Shown here in pieces: positions 8,996 to 16,355 of a stretch of DNA of 19,655 nucleotides. A program made the translations under genes and the position numbers. Location of the stretch: assembly GCA_964355975.1 (NCBI GenBank), contig CAYHFW010000034.1:1-19655 (forward strand), given 5' to 3'. This DNA is from F1-60-MAGs104 sp964355975. GTDB lineage: Bacteria; Planctomycetota; Phycisphaerae; Phycisphaerales; SM1A02. Below the pieces are notes generated by a model. It was not told the origin of the DNA, did no database searches, and worked only from the letters and a program-made list of their open reading frames with translations. Positions within the stretch are counted from its first letter, which is position 1, and each line of letters opens with the position of its first letter.

Positions 8996-9580
8996 TCACT
9001 CTCCTCGTCGTTCGCGGGGAGTGGTCGCGCCCGGAGCCCGAATCCCCATTTTTTGAAGAATAACGCCCAATTTGTCGAGGCAGCGTGATCTGGTCGGACC
9101 GATACTTCCCATCGGAACTCCGAGTTCTGATGCGACTCTCTCGTAGTCCCCGCCGCCGGAACGTCCAAAGAGTTTCTCGAGTAGTTCCTTGCACTTCCCC
9201 CCGAGTTCTTCCAGCGCGCGACGCACCAACTGCCGTTCTTCAACCTCTTCGATCAGCGATTCCGAAGGGTCGGAAACGCTCACGAAGTCGGTATCTGTGT
9301 TCAATGCACGCCCACGCGAACGCCCAATTCGCCAACTCTCTCGGTGAGCAGTGGTTATCAGCCACTGAGGAAGCCCCTGTGGATTGCGCAACTTCGCAAT
9401 ATTGCTCACAAGCGCCGAAAAAACCGCCTGGTGCACATCATCACAGTCGGCTGGCGCGAAACCGTATCGCCTCGGAACGCTATACACGAGTCTCGAGTGG
9501 CGGTTGACCACCTCATTCCATGCGTCCGCATCGCCCTGAGCGCAGCGTTCGATGAGTTGGACGGTGGACTCTGTGCTCAC
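8996..9580 (-). CDS. ECF-type sigma-70 family RNA polymerase sigma factor
   Basis: The 194-residue product has two sigma regions. Residues about 5-85 carry sigma region 2, with DADAWNEVVNRHSRLVYSV, DDVHQAVFSAL and LPQWLITTAHRESWR. Residues about 115-180 carry region 4, with LEELGGKCKELLEKLF, YERVASELGVPMGSIGPTRS and RCLDKL. The helix-turn-helix with GSIGPTRxRCL is characteristic of this ECF type. Length is normal for the family. It directs transcription of a dedicated regulon, probably including its own operon. The start is a GTG at 9578-9580 and no strong ribosome binding site is visible. It heads the minus-strand module and is separated by 83 bp from the divergent Fis-like gene. No classical membrane anti-sigma gene follows; the small beta-domain protein sits in that place. 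Confidence 0.93.
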   Translation of the reverse strand: MSTESTVQLIERCAQGDADAWNEVVNRHSRLVYSVPRRYGFAPADCDDVHQAVFSALVSNIAKLRNPQGLPQWLITTAHRESWRIGRSRGRALNTDTDFVSVSDPSESLIEEVEERQLVRRALEELGGKCKELLEKLFGRSGGGDYERVASELGVPMGSIGPTRSRCLDKLGVILQKMGIRAPGATTPRERRGE

Positions 9581-9652
9581 GGACGCAGGTTAGCGAAAAA
9601 AACAATTTCCTCTGTATCAAGCTGCGCCAATTCCCCTCAGTCGGACAGCCCT

Positions 9653-9658
9653 AAGGAG
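9653..9658 (+). promoter_or_regulatory. Ribosome binding site of the Fis-like gene
   Basis: AAGGAG lies 5 nt before the ATG at 9664 and decides that start over the in-frame ATG at 9733. The 83-bp space 9581-9663 must also hold the divergent promoters; I see no convincing -35/-10 pair in it. Confidence 0.7.
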
Positions 9659-9663
9659 CCCCA

Positions 9664-9960
9664 ATGATCACCCCAGCGAACACCCTCAGACGCGTCCACG
9701 TCGAACCACGCAACGAACCGAGAAATGTCATGAACACCCAAAGTAGTGAAGCGGAAAATCAGCCATTTGCCTCTGACGCCAGCGTGCCCAGCGGAGATCA
9801 GATCCGCCAGGTTCGATTCGAGACGCTCGCAGAGATCGAGCGCAAAGCCATTTGTGCTGCGCTCGAAAATTGCGGCGGATCGCCGGCGCTCGCAGCGAAG
9901 CAGCTCGAGATTTCGACGGCAACGATCTACCGCAAAATCAAAATCTACAAGCGAAATTGA
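9664..9960 (+). CDS. Stand-alone Fis-type (HTH_8) DNA-binding protein
   Basis: The 98-residue product has an unstructured-looking N-terminal half. Its C-terminal Fis/NtrC-type helix-turn-helix spans residues about 53-96: ERKAICAALENCGGS, PALAAKQLEIS, TATIYRKIKIY. This pattern (ALExxGGxxxxAAxxLxIxxxTxYRKxK) is the DNA-binding domain found at the end of NtrC-family activators, here without any AAA or receiver domain. A strong AAGGAG supports the start. It is transcribed divergently from the ECF sigma gene, so control of the shared intergenic region is plausible but not shown. It converges on the second zinc protease gene. The domain call is confident; the role is inferred. Confidence 0.85.
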   Translation: MITPANTLRRVHVEPRNEPRNVMNTQSSEAENQPFASDASVPSGDQIRQVRFETLAEIERKAICAALENCGGSPALAAKQLEISTATIYRKIKIYKRN

Positions 9961-9982
9961 ACGCTCGGAAATGGGGGCATGT

Positions 9983-9998
9983 GAACTCTGCCGAGTTC
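9983..9998. repeat. Short inverted repeat in the convergent intergenic region
   Basis: GAACTC and GAGTTC form a perfect 6-bp stem with a 4-nt loop, 23 bp after the Fis-like stop. There is no T-tract, so it is at best a weak structural candidate for ending transcription. Confidence 0.3.
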
Positions 9999-10072
9999 GA
10001 GGTGAGAAAGTGCCCTCAAGCGGGCGCAATTCCACCGCCACCCCAACCCGCCAAGTGGCTTTGCAAGTGGGT

Positions 10073-10090
10073 CGAATCAAATCCGATTCG
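10073..10090. repeat. Short inverted repeat just after the zinc protease 2 stop
   Basis: CGAATC and GATTCG form a perfect 6-bp stem with a 6-nt loop, immediately past the 3' end of the minus-strand protease gene. No U-tract follows, so a terminator role is uncertain. Confidence 0.3.
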
Positions 10091-10097
10091 CGATTCT

Positions 10098-11288
10098 CTA
10101 CCGATCCCACCCGATCGCATCGAAGCAAGTCAGATCGTTCGTCGAGTAGTAGTTCGGGTAAAGCGTCGTGCCCGCACTGAGCGCTGGATCCATCAACCCA
10201 AGAGTCGGATTCTCTTCGCGTAGGTGGCTCGCTTGATAGGGACTGCCATCGCTCATGCGGCACTCGAGCGTGACGAAATCGAGATGGTGCGCGTCGTTTG
10301 GGCTGTTGTAGGCGACGAGCCGAGGGCGCGCAGTGAATTCTGCAGATGTGTCGGGGTTGTAATCGGCCGTGCCATCGGTGTATTGAAAGCGAAAGAGGTC
10401 GAGCGAGCTCATGTCCTTCGTCCACATGCCTGCGCCACAGATGTAGCCGAGCGCATGGCCAACTTCGTGTGTCGCAACATCGACGAACGAGGTTGAGGTT
10501 GCCAGCAATCCGTTCGTAGGGTCGTAGTCCCATGTATATGCAGTGCTGAACTGCATGCTCGCGTCATTCCCGACTGCGGTGCCAATGGTCGACTTGTAGT
10601 TCGCGCGCGTCCAGTAGACCCGGTCTTCTTGAGTCACCGTGGTACTCGTTCCGGAATATCGCACTCCAAGAGTGGTCGTCGTGGGCAGGTATGCCTGCAC
10701 AGTATCAGTGACATCACGGTTGTTATAGAGGCCAGTCCGCGAATTCTTGAATGTCGCGGTTGTGTATGCAGGAGTTGTTGCCCCGAGAATTCCTGTGCCC
10801 AGCGCAGCAAACGAAACGTCAATCGTCACCGTCACGGAATCTGTGAATTGCGCTTCGAGGTACTGCTCGACCATTGCAAACGCAGGCACAGCAGCCGCTG
10901 GGACGCTTGCTCCGAGCACGAAGACAACGTTGAAGTTGGCTGCGACGCCATTTGGTGGCGTGTCAACAATCCGCAAGTCGTCACGACCGTCGATCTCGCG
11001 GTGGTGTGACTGTGCGACTTGAGAAAGCGCACTCGCACTCAACCCACCCGGTCTGCTGCCACACATGGGTTGCCAGACTTCGATCCAATCAGTCTTGACG
11101 ACATCGCCGCTCGCGTAAAGCGTCGACTCTTCAGTCGCAAGCACGAAGAGTGCGCTTGGTCTGACTGTTCGAAGAGATGATTCTGGAGGCGGGGGATTCG
11201 ATGGTGAGAACCCTGCAAGAACGCCCGCCGCAGAAACCGCGGCTGCGACTCGACAACGGGTGATCGATGTCAGTGTGGTGAGTTTCAT
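10098..11288 (-). CDS. Exported zinc metalloprotease, NF038122-like (copy 2)
   Basis: The 396-residue product starts with a signal-peptide-like segment (MKLTTLTSITRCRVAAAVSA). HEVGHALGY begins at residue 274, followed by CGAGMWTKDMSSLDLFRF and later GLMDP. By eye it is roughly 80% identical to the product of 2687-3886 over almost the whole mature protein, diverging mainly in the signal peptide and around residues 75-95. The ATG overlaps the stop of the upstream REC-EAL gene (ATGA at 11285-11288) and has AGGA 6 nt upstream. The frame extends upstream to a GTG at 11423, but that extension lies inside the EAL gene and lacks a signal peptide. Coupling to a c-di-GMP-type regulator suggests the exoprotease is made together with a lifestyle switch; that is inference. 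Confidence 0.9.
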   Translation of the reverse strand: MKLTTLTSITRCRVAAAVSAAGVLAGFSPSNPPPPESSLRTVRPSALFVLATEESTLYASGDVVKTDWIEVWQPMCGSRPGGLSASALSQVAQSHHREIDGRDDLRIVDTPPNGVAANFNVVFVLGASVPAAAVPAFAMVEQYLEAQFTDSVTVTIDVSFAALGTGILGATTPAYTTATFKNSRTGLYNNRDVTDTVQAYLPTTTTLGVRYSGTSTTVTQEDRVYWTRANYKSTIGTAVGNDASMQFSTAYTWDYDPTNGLLATSTSFVDVATHEVGHALGYICGAGMWTKDMSSLDLFRFQYTDGTADYNPDTSAEFTARPRLVAYNSPNDAHHLDFVTLECRMSDGSPYQASHLREENPTLGLMDPALSAGTTLYPNYYSTNDLTCFDAIGWDR

Positions 11289-12580
11289 TGGGCATCCTGA
11301 AAAAGTGACTCGCGCTGCACGCGACCGTTCCACAGATCGATCCACCCTGGCAGTGCGTCTGCTGCCATTGGGCGCGCGATGAAATATCCCTGAGAAAGTC
11401 GACATCCTGTGCTCTGCACGCACTTCAGGTCATCTGCATCTTCGACTCCCTCAGCGACCGAAGGCAGTTTGAGCATGCGAGCAAGATCGACACTGGATTG
11501 GAAAATCGCTCGAAGCCGCTGGTCTTTCCACGCATTTCGCGTGAACGACCGGTCGATCTTCAGTTCATCAAACGGCAGGTCGCGCAATTGCGCAAGCGAT
11601 GAGTTGCCGGTTCCGAAATCGTCAATCGAGAGACGAAATCGGTGCAGTCGCAGGCGCGCAAGCACATCGAGCACTGTGGTCAAATTGCGGGTCAGTTGAC
11701 TCTCCGTGAGTTCGAGTACAACCGACTCTGGGCGAACGCCAGCGAGGCGAGCTTGCGCGATCATGAAGTCCGCAAAGTCAACCGACGCGAGGTCGTCCAT
11801 CGAGACATTGATCGCGATGTTGATTTTCAATCCCGCATCGTGCCACTTCTTGGCCTGCGCGAGAGCGATCGTGACGACTTGACGGGTGAGATCGCGAATG
11901 AGCCCGTTCGACTCTGCGATTGGAATGAATTGGTCTGGAAACACCAGCCCATCGGTGGGATGACTCCATCGAACGAGCGACTCGACCCCGACGACTGCAC
12001 CAGTCATTGTCTCAACTTTGGGTTGGTAGTAATTGACGAGTTCGCCCGCATGGATGGCATGGGCTACGGCCTGCGCTGAGTAAACCGCCCGACTCCGAAA
12101 CGGGGTTGCCAACGCGAGTTTGGAATGCTTTGAGAGCGACTCGGCAATGCGCTCGCGGGGAACTGGTTTCACATGCGCGCCAATGACCCGCAGGGAGTGC
12201 GCGCGTGCGAGGGCCTCCGCCGCGCGGAGCGTTTGCGCATCTTCGCCGCTCAGCAAGATGAGTTCGCCCGCAAATCCGTGCTCAGCCAGATGCCGCACGA
12301 CCTCGACTCCATCCATGAGCGGCATATTGAGATCAAGCAAAATCACGTCCGGGGCAAGTCCGCCGTTGTCCATGGCGGCGAGCGCATCTGCGGCGTGCTC
12401 GTAAGAAACGCAATTGGGGTACCCAATCTCGGCAAGCATGCACTCCATGACCCGCAAGACGAACGGATCGTCATCGATCAACATGATGCGGGGGGACGGA
12501 ACTTGATCGCTCGCGGGGTGCGGGATCTGGGTTGAAGCAGGCTCAAGTTGTTGGAGAGAGGATTGCACGGCTATGCGCAT
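11285..12580 (-). CDS. Response regulator with REC and EAL (c-di-GMP phosphodiesterase) domains
   Basis: Numbered from the ATG at 12580 the product has 431 residues. The receiver domain (about 30-150) shows the acidic pocket LIDDD, the phospho-acceptor Asp83 in ILLDLNMP, Ser111 and Lys138 in HVKPV. The EAL domain (about 165-415) has the signature as ESL (Glu200). It also has Asn258 in INVS, Glu290 in LELTES, the Asp pair 320-321 in IDDFGTGNSSL, Lys341 in KIDRSF, Glu377 in AEGVED and Gln397 before GYFIARPM. All residues expected for metal binding and catalysis are present, so it should hydrolyse c-di-GMP; no GGDEF domain is present. A cognate histidine kinase is not in the window. The frame also extends to a GTG at 12610. 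Neither start has a clear ribosome binding site. Its stop overlaps the start of the downstream protease gene. Confidence 0.93.
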   Translation of the reverse strand: MRIAVQSSLQQLEPASTQIPHPASDQVPSPRIMLIDDDPFVLRVMECMLAEIGYPNCVSYEHAADALAAMDNGGLAPDVILLDLNMPLMDGVEVVRHLAEHGFAGELILLSGEDAQTLRAAEALARAHSLRVIGAHVKPVPRERIAESLSKHSKLALATPFRSRAVYSAQAVAHAIHAGELVNYYQPKVETMTGAVVGVESLVRWSHPTDGLVFPDQFIPIAESNGLIRDLTRQVVTIALAQAKKWHDAGLKINIAINVSMDDLASVDFADFMIAQARLAGVRPESVVLELTESQLTRNLTTVLDVLARLRLHRFRLSIDDFGTGNSSLAQLRDLPFDELKIDRSFTRNAWKDQRLRAIFQSSVDLARMLKLPSVAEGVEDADDLKCVQSTGCRLSQGYFIARPMAADALPGWIDLWNGRVQRESLFQDAQ

Positions 12581-12684
12581 GAGTGGTTCGGACGATTTTT
12601 CGTACACCAAGGATCAAAATTCCTGAAACTGTCGGGGCGCGACCATTTCCCGCGTCGCGGATGCCTATTCGAATCGACGACACC

Positions 12685-12713
12685 TTGCGTTGTCAAAAAG
12701 GGCGTTGTAGACT
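12685..12713 (+). promoter_or_regulatory. Weak sigma-70-like promoter candidate for the MoxR operon
   Basis: TTGCGT and TAGACT are separated by 17 bp. The -10 matches the consensus at four of six positions and the -35 mainly in TTG. It is about 265 bp upstream of the MoxR start, so it would imply a long leader. Confidence 0.25.
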
Positions 12714-12732
12714 TCGCCCAGCATCAAGAGTT

Positions 12733-12752
12733 TCAGACAGCCTCTTGTCTGA
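12733..12752. repeat. Perfect inverted repeat, possible operator or leader hairpin
   Basis: TCAGACA and TGTCTGA are perfect 7-bp arms around a 6-nt centre. The repeat starts about 20 bp after the -10 candidate at 12708-12713, so it would lie just downstream of a predicted transcription start. Such placement suits a repressor site or a 5'-leader hairpin. Confidence 0.4.
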
Positions 12753-12966
12753 GCGGCAACCGACGCACTGCAAAAGCAGACGAACGGTGCCGAGGCAGCC
12801 CCGAAGGGGGATCGATGCGGCCGCGCGAGAAATCGCGTTGACGCAAAGCGCTCGAACGTCGTGTTCGGCGCACCCTTCCGAACTGCACTTTTTGATTTCA
12901 TCGCCGCGAGTTGTCGCGCGCGTTGATTTCAGATTGTGTGGTCGGAGCCGAGCTCTTGGTGCCATT

Positions 12967-12970
12967 GGAG
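12967..12970 (+). promoter_or_regulatory. Ribosome binding site deciding the MoxR start
   Basis: GGAG lies 6 nt before the ATG at 12977 and favours it over the upstream in-frame TTG at 12911. Confidence 0.65.
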
Positions 12971-12976
12971 TCTTCA

Positions 12977-14446
12977 ATGGCGCAAGAAATACCTACAAAT
13001 GCAGCAGTTTCAGGATCAAACACAGAAGACGCAACCGCAGTTCGCCCCGCAAAGTTTCTGCGGCAACTCGGGATTGTCGGATCCGATCGGATCGATGCAG
13101 TCCTTCTTGCCGCTCTCGCGAGCGAAGCTCCACTCCTGCTTATCGGCGCACACGGCGCTGCAAAAAGTCTGCTGCTCGCGCGCATTGCAGAAGTTCTTGA
13201 CCTGAAGTTTCGCCATTACAACGCGAGCCTGTTGAACTACGACGATCTCGTTGGCTATCCACTGCCCGATGCAGATGGCACGCTGAAGTTCGTCGAGACT
13301 CCCGCAAGCATTTGGCCAGCCGAGGCAGTGTTCTTGGACGAGATCTCGCGCTGTCGCCCAGACATGCAAAACAGGCTATTTCCGATCATTCACGAGCGCT
13401 GCATTCAAGGAATGCCAATTGCGAATCTCAAGTTTCGGTGGGCCGCGATGAATCCGCCGGCAAGCGATTCAGGCAACGGCGACGGGACGGAGTATCTCGG
13501 AAGCGAACCGCTTGATGCCGCGCTCGCCGATCGCTTTCCGTTTGTGGTTGAAATGCCAAGTTGGGAGACCTTTTCGCAGGCTGATCGCATCGCGCTCATT
13601 CAGAACCCAGTCGTTCCTCTCACGGCAGAACTCAAGCAGTCGGTCAAGGCGTGCGTCGAGTTGACGCGCAGGCGCATCGATCAAGTCAAAGCAGCGTTTG
13701 GCGAGATGATGAGCGAATATGTTCACTTGATCGCCAAAGTCCTTCCAGACGTGAGAATTCGTCTTTCGGGAAGGCGCGCCGTGATGCTCAATGAAGCGAT
13801 CTATGCCGTGCATGCCGCTCGCTGGACGCTTGGCGCGAAGTTCAACATCGAAGAGAGCGCGTGGATCGCACTAAAAAACACAATCGCAGATCGCGCGCGT
13901 GGAATTGCGATCGACGAGGCAAGGCTGCAGTTGGCGCACAGAAGAATCTGCGCGTCGCTGCACTTCGACCGGGCAGATCCGCGTCGATTGCTTTGTCAAG
14001 AGACAGATCCAGTCAATCGAATCTTTCTGGCGCTTGAGGTTGATTCGCTGCCTGGATACGAACTCTCGGCATACGCAGCCGATGCGCTTGCCTCGTGCCC
14101 ATTGGGTGCGCGCCATCTGCTCGCGGCGGCAATCTCCAAGCATGGCGCGATCGCGCGAGTCAATCCTGCCATCGCAGAGCAACTCGCAATTCTCGTTGGC
14201 GAACTTGAAGTTGGGTGTGAAGTCGACCGAAGGGTTCAAGGCAATACCGCGTGGCACGCCGCGTTCAACGAGATTGTCAGAGTCGTCGCTGAAAAACCAG
14301 CGAGCAGCGCGGCGACCGTCGCCTTGAACAATCTCCTTCTTCAACTGTGGATCGCGACGCCTGGCATGTCCGCCACGCTGGTCACCAGCATCGCTGACTC
14401 ATACATGTCGATGCATGATCGATTGCAGAATCGGCGGGCAGCGTGA
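12977..14446 (+). CDS. MoxR-type AAA+ ATPase
   Basis: The 489-residue product has a MoxR/RavA-like AAA+ core in its first 260 residues. Walker A is GAHGAAKS (57-64), Walker B is AVFLDEIS (117-124), sensor 1 is at Asn159 in AAMNPP, and LADRFPF fits the arginine-containing segment after it. The GxxGxAKS variant of Walker A is typical of MoxR proteins. The C-terminal 200 residues are helical and not recognised. MoxR ATPases act as chaperone-like machines that usually pair with a vWA protein, and one is encoded two genes downstream. The stop overlaps the GTG start of the next gene (GTGA). It is longer than the common MoxR length of about 320-350 residues, closer to RavA-like members. Confidence 0.92.
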   Translation: MAQEIPTNAAVSGSNTEDATAVRPAKFLRQLGIVGSDRIDAVLLAALASEAPLLLIGAHGAAKSLLLARIAEVLDLKFRHYNASLLNYDDLVGYPLPDADGTLKFVETPASIWPAEAVFLDEISRCRPDMQNRLFPIIHERCIQGMPIANLKFRWAAMNPPASDSGNGDGTEYLGSEPLDAALADRFPFVVEMPSWETFSQADRIALIQNPVVPLTAELKQSVKACVELTRRRIDQVKAAFGEMMSEYVHLIAKVLPDVRIRLSGRRAVMLNEAIYAVHAARWTLGAKFNIEESAWIALKNTIADRARGIAIDEARLQLAHRRICASLHFDRADPRRLLCQETDPVNRIFLALEVDSLPGYELSAYAADALASCPLGARHLLAAAISKHGAIARVNPAIAEQLAILVGELEVGCEVDRRVQGNTAWHAAFNEIVRVVAEKPASSAATVALNNLLLQLWIATPGMSATLVTSIADSYMSMHDRLQNRRAA

Positions 14447-14970
14447 ACGCGCTTTGTCCAACCGAAATTCGGTCGCGGCTGCACATGAATGGTTCGTCCG
14501 TCGCGGTGAAGCAAACCGGAGTCGGATCACGAAAGGCCATCCGAGCCCTGGGATTACTGCTCTTTCCAGAACCGGTCGCCGCGACGAAGGACGCTCCAAG
14601 CCCCGCAGCAGTATTCGATCTCGATCAAGCCTTCGAGCACGTCTCAAAGGTCTGGGGAATTCCGAGGCTGAAGAACTCTGAAATGCTCTGCGAGTTTCTC
14701 TCTGGCGCACCAGAGGATCTTTCGCTCGTCGAACAACTACCAATGATCGTTCCAGTCACGGCAGTCGCGATGACGCGTGCGATCTTCGACGAGGTCATGT
14801 TGCCCAACAAGCCTGGCGTGGCCGTCGTGCGGACTCAGCGGTTACTGCCAGTCATTGCGCGGTGCACAAGCAAAGCATTCATTCGCTCTCAGTCGCCGAT
14901 TTATACCCCCGCGGTCTTGAACCGCTGCGTCACTCTCTTCCTTCCAGATTCATGGACCCAGAAAGGTTAA
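14443..14970 (+). CDS. Unrecognised protein between MoxR and vWA genes
   Basis: The 175-residue product is not recognised. It is a soluble-looking alpha/beta protein without signal peptide or membrane helix. Segments such as VFDLDQAFEHVSKVWGIP and LPMIVPVTAVAMTRAIFDEV look helical. The GTG start overlaps the MoxR stop as GTGA and the gene ends 5 nt before the chosen vWA start, so it is firmly inside the operon and probably made in proportion to its neighbours. An alternative ATG lies at 14485. By position it could be an adaptor or substrate-recognition subunit for the MoxR-vWA pair; this is inference from context only. Confidence 0.8.
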   Translation: MNALCPTEIRSRLHMNGSSVAVKQTGVGSRKAIRALGLLLFPEPVAATKDAPSPAAVFDLDQAFEHVSKVWGIPRLKNSEMLCEFLSGAPEDLSLVEQLPMIVPVTAVAMTRAIFDEVMLPNKPGVAVVRTQRLLPVIARCTSKAFIRSQSPIYTPAVLNRCVTLFLPDSWTQKG

Positions 14971-14975
14971 GCAAC

Positions 14976-16355
14976 ATGATCACAGACTCACTTTACGCGG
15001 CCGAGTCGCCGATTCACCGCGGGCTCATTGACCAAGTTATGAATTCAGTTCCTGCGATGCACTTCGGTGCCGACGCGCTTTTGCGTTTGCTCTCGATCGA
15101 AGAGACAACCACTGTTCCCACTGCATGCGTGAGTTGCGGTGAATACTCCACGCTGAAGATCAATCCAGAATTCGTGAGCAACCATGCGAACACGAAGGAG
15201 AAGATGACCATGCTCATCTTGCACGAGATGCATCACATCGTGCTTGGTCATACGCGACTCTTTCCTCGCGCGACACCGCTCGACAATCTCGTCTTCGATG
15301 CCGTCATCAATGCAATGTTGTGTCAGGCATATCCAGACCCTGCGTCGACTGCGCTCTTTCGCGATCTCTACGACGAGAATCATCCCGTGTACTGCTTTCT
15401 GCGACCAGCCTCTGGGTGGAGTCCAAGAGGCGTTCGCGTCACTCCGCCCGCACTGTGCAAACATCGCGAGCTTGCCGCGCTGCATCAAAACCTCTACACG
15501 TTTGGATGCACATACAGCGAGTTGCGAGATGCGCTGCGCAGCAGCGGTGTGGTCGTCGAGATTGACGTGGCGGCGCTGATAGGAGGGCACGGCGATGACG
15601 ACAGCGACAACGACGCCGAGGCGCTGCAGAACCTTGCTCCAGCACTCACGGGCCTCATCCAGTCGGCGGTGAGTCGCTGGCCCGCGAACGCGATGCTTCC
15701 GAAGACTTCGCTCGACGCGCTCTTTGAAACACACAGAGTGAAAGTTCCCAAGACGAAGCGAGATTCTCTGCGGACGCTCATTCGCATGGTCAGCACCGAT
15801 GGCAAGAAGGCAAATCTCAGGCGACGAAGCACATGCCAGTCGCAGATTCAGTCGCCCATTGCACGGTGCGATCGCAGGGGGATGGTGCTGCGAGCAATTG
15901 GTGCAAGGCCGATCATGCATTCACACCAGATCGAGCATCGAACGACAATTCCCAACGGCGAGCGCGTTCATATCTACATGGATGTGTCGGGAAGTATGGC
16001 GCAATTGATCCCACCGCTCTATGCCGCAATCCGTGATTGCTCAGACTGTGTCTTTCAAAAAGTGCATTTGTTTTCGACCATCGTCTCAGACGTCACGCTG
16101 GCAGAACTTGCCGATGGAAAGGTGAATTCGACGGGTGGAACTTCGATTTCATGCGTCGTTGCGCACATGCAGGCTCACAAGGTGCGGCGCGCTGTGGTCG
16201 TGACAGACGGACTTGTGGGCACGCCGAGCGCCGCAGAATCGTCGGTGTTGAATGGTGTCTTTGTGGGTGTTGCATTGGCGGGTTCTGCGGCGAGCCGAGA
16301 CCAAATGGCTGGCTATGTCAATGTGTGGCTCGAGATGAATGGAGGTGCGAAATGA
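14976..16355 (+). CDS. Putative metallopeptidase (DUF2201-like) with C-terminal vWA domain
   Basis: The 459-residue product combines two parts. Near residues 83-92 it has HEMHHIVLGH followed by NLVFDAVIN. This HExxH...H/D..IN layout is that of the DUF2201 N-terminal metallopeptidase-like domain. The C-terminal part has a vWA fold with an intact MIDAS: DVSGS (Asp336, Ser338, Ser340), Thr389 in STGGTS and Asp411 in VVTDG. A linker with an acidic run (GDDDSDNDAE) lies between. Such proteins usually partner with MoxR ATPases, matching the upstream gene. The start is chosen at ATG 14976 with AAAGG 9 nt upstream. In-frame ATGs at 14952 and 14862 would overlap the previous gene. The stop overlaps the next start as ATGA. 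It looks cytoplasmic. Confidence 0.9.
   Translation: MITDSLYAAESPIHRGLIDQVMNSVPAMHFGADALLRLLSIEETTTVPTACVSCGEYSTLKINPEFVSNHANTKEKMTMLILHEMHHIVLGHTRLFPRATPLDNLVFDAVINAMLCQAYPDPASTALFRDLYDENHPVYCFLRPASGWSPRGVRVTPPALCKHRELAALHQNLYTFGCTYSELRDALRSSGVVVEIDVAALIGGHGDDDSDNDAEALQNLAPALTGLIQSAVSRWPANAMLPKTSLDALFETHRVKVPKTKRDSLRTLIRMVSTDGKKANLRRRSTCQSQIQSPIARCDRRGMVLRAIGARPIMHSHQIEHRTTIPNGERVHIYMDVSGSMAQLIPPLYAAIRDCSDCVFQKVHLFSTIVSDVTLAELADGKVNSTGGTSISCVVAHMQAHKVRRAVVVTDGLVGTPSAAESSVLNGVFVGVALAGSAASRDQMAGYVNVWLEMNGGAK
16341..16345 (+). promoter_or_regulatory. Ribosome binding site deciding the SAM synthetase start
   Basis: GGAGG lies 6 nt before the ATG at 16352, inside the end of the vWA gene. The open frame extends upstream to 16037, but that part overlaps the vWA gene and has no MetK homology. 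Confidence 0.75.

Larger units (their letters stand above)
12581..12976. other. Divergent intergenic region between REC-EAL and MoxR genes
   Basis: About 400 bp without a convincing gene. It must contain the promoters of the minus-strand REC-EAL/protease pair and of the plus-strand MoxR operon. Visible elements are a weak -35/-10-like pair (12685-12713) and a perfect inverted repeat (12733-12752). Overlapping open frames here show no recognisable domain and are taken as chance. Confidence 0.6.

Noticed and set aside
9637..10533. 298-codon minus-strand frame
   Set aside because: It overlaps the Fis-like gene and the 3' end of zinc protease 2 in a different frame and shows no domain.
15045..15920. 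291-codon minus-strand frame antisense to the vWA gene
   Set aside because: The plus strand has HExxH and MIDAS motifs in an overlapping operon. The antisense frame is Arg/His/Cys-rich without motifs.
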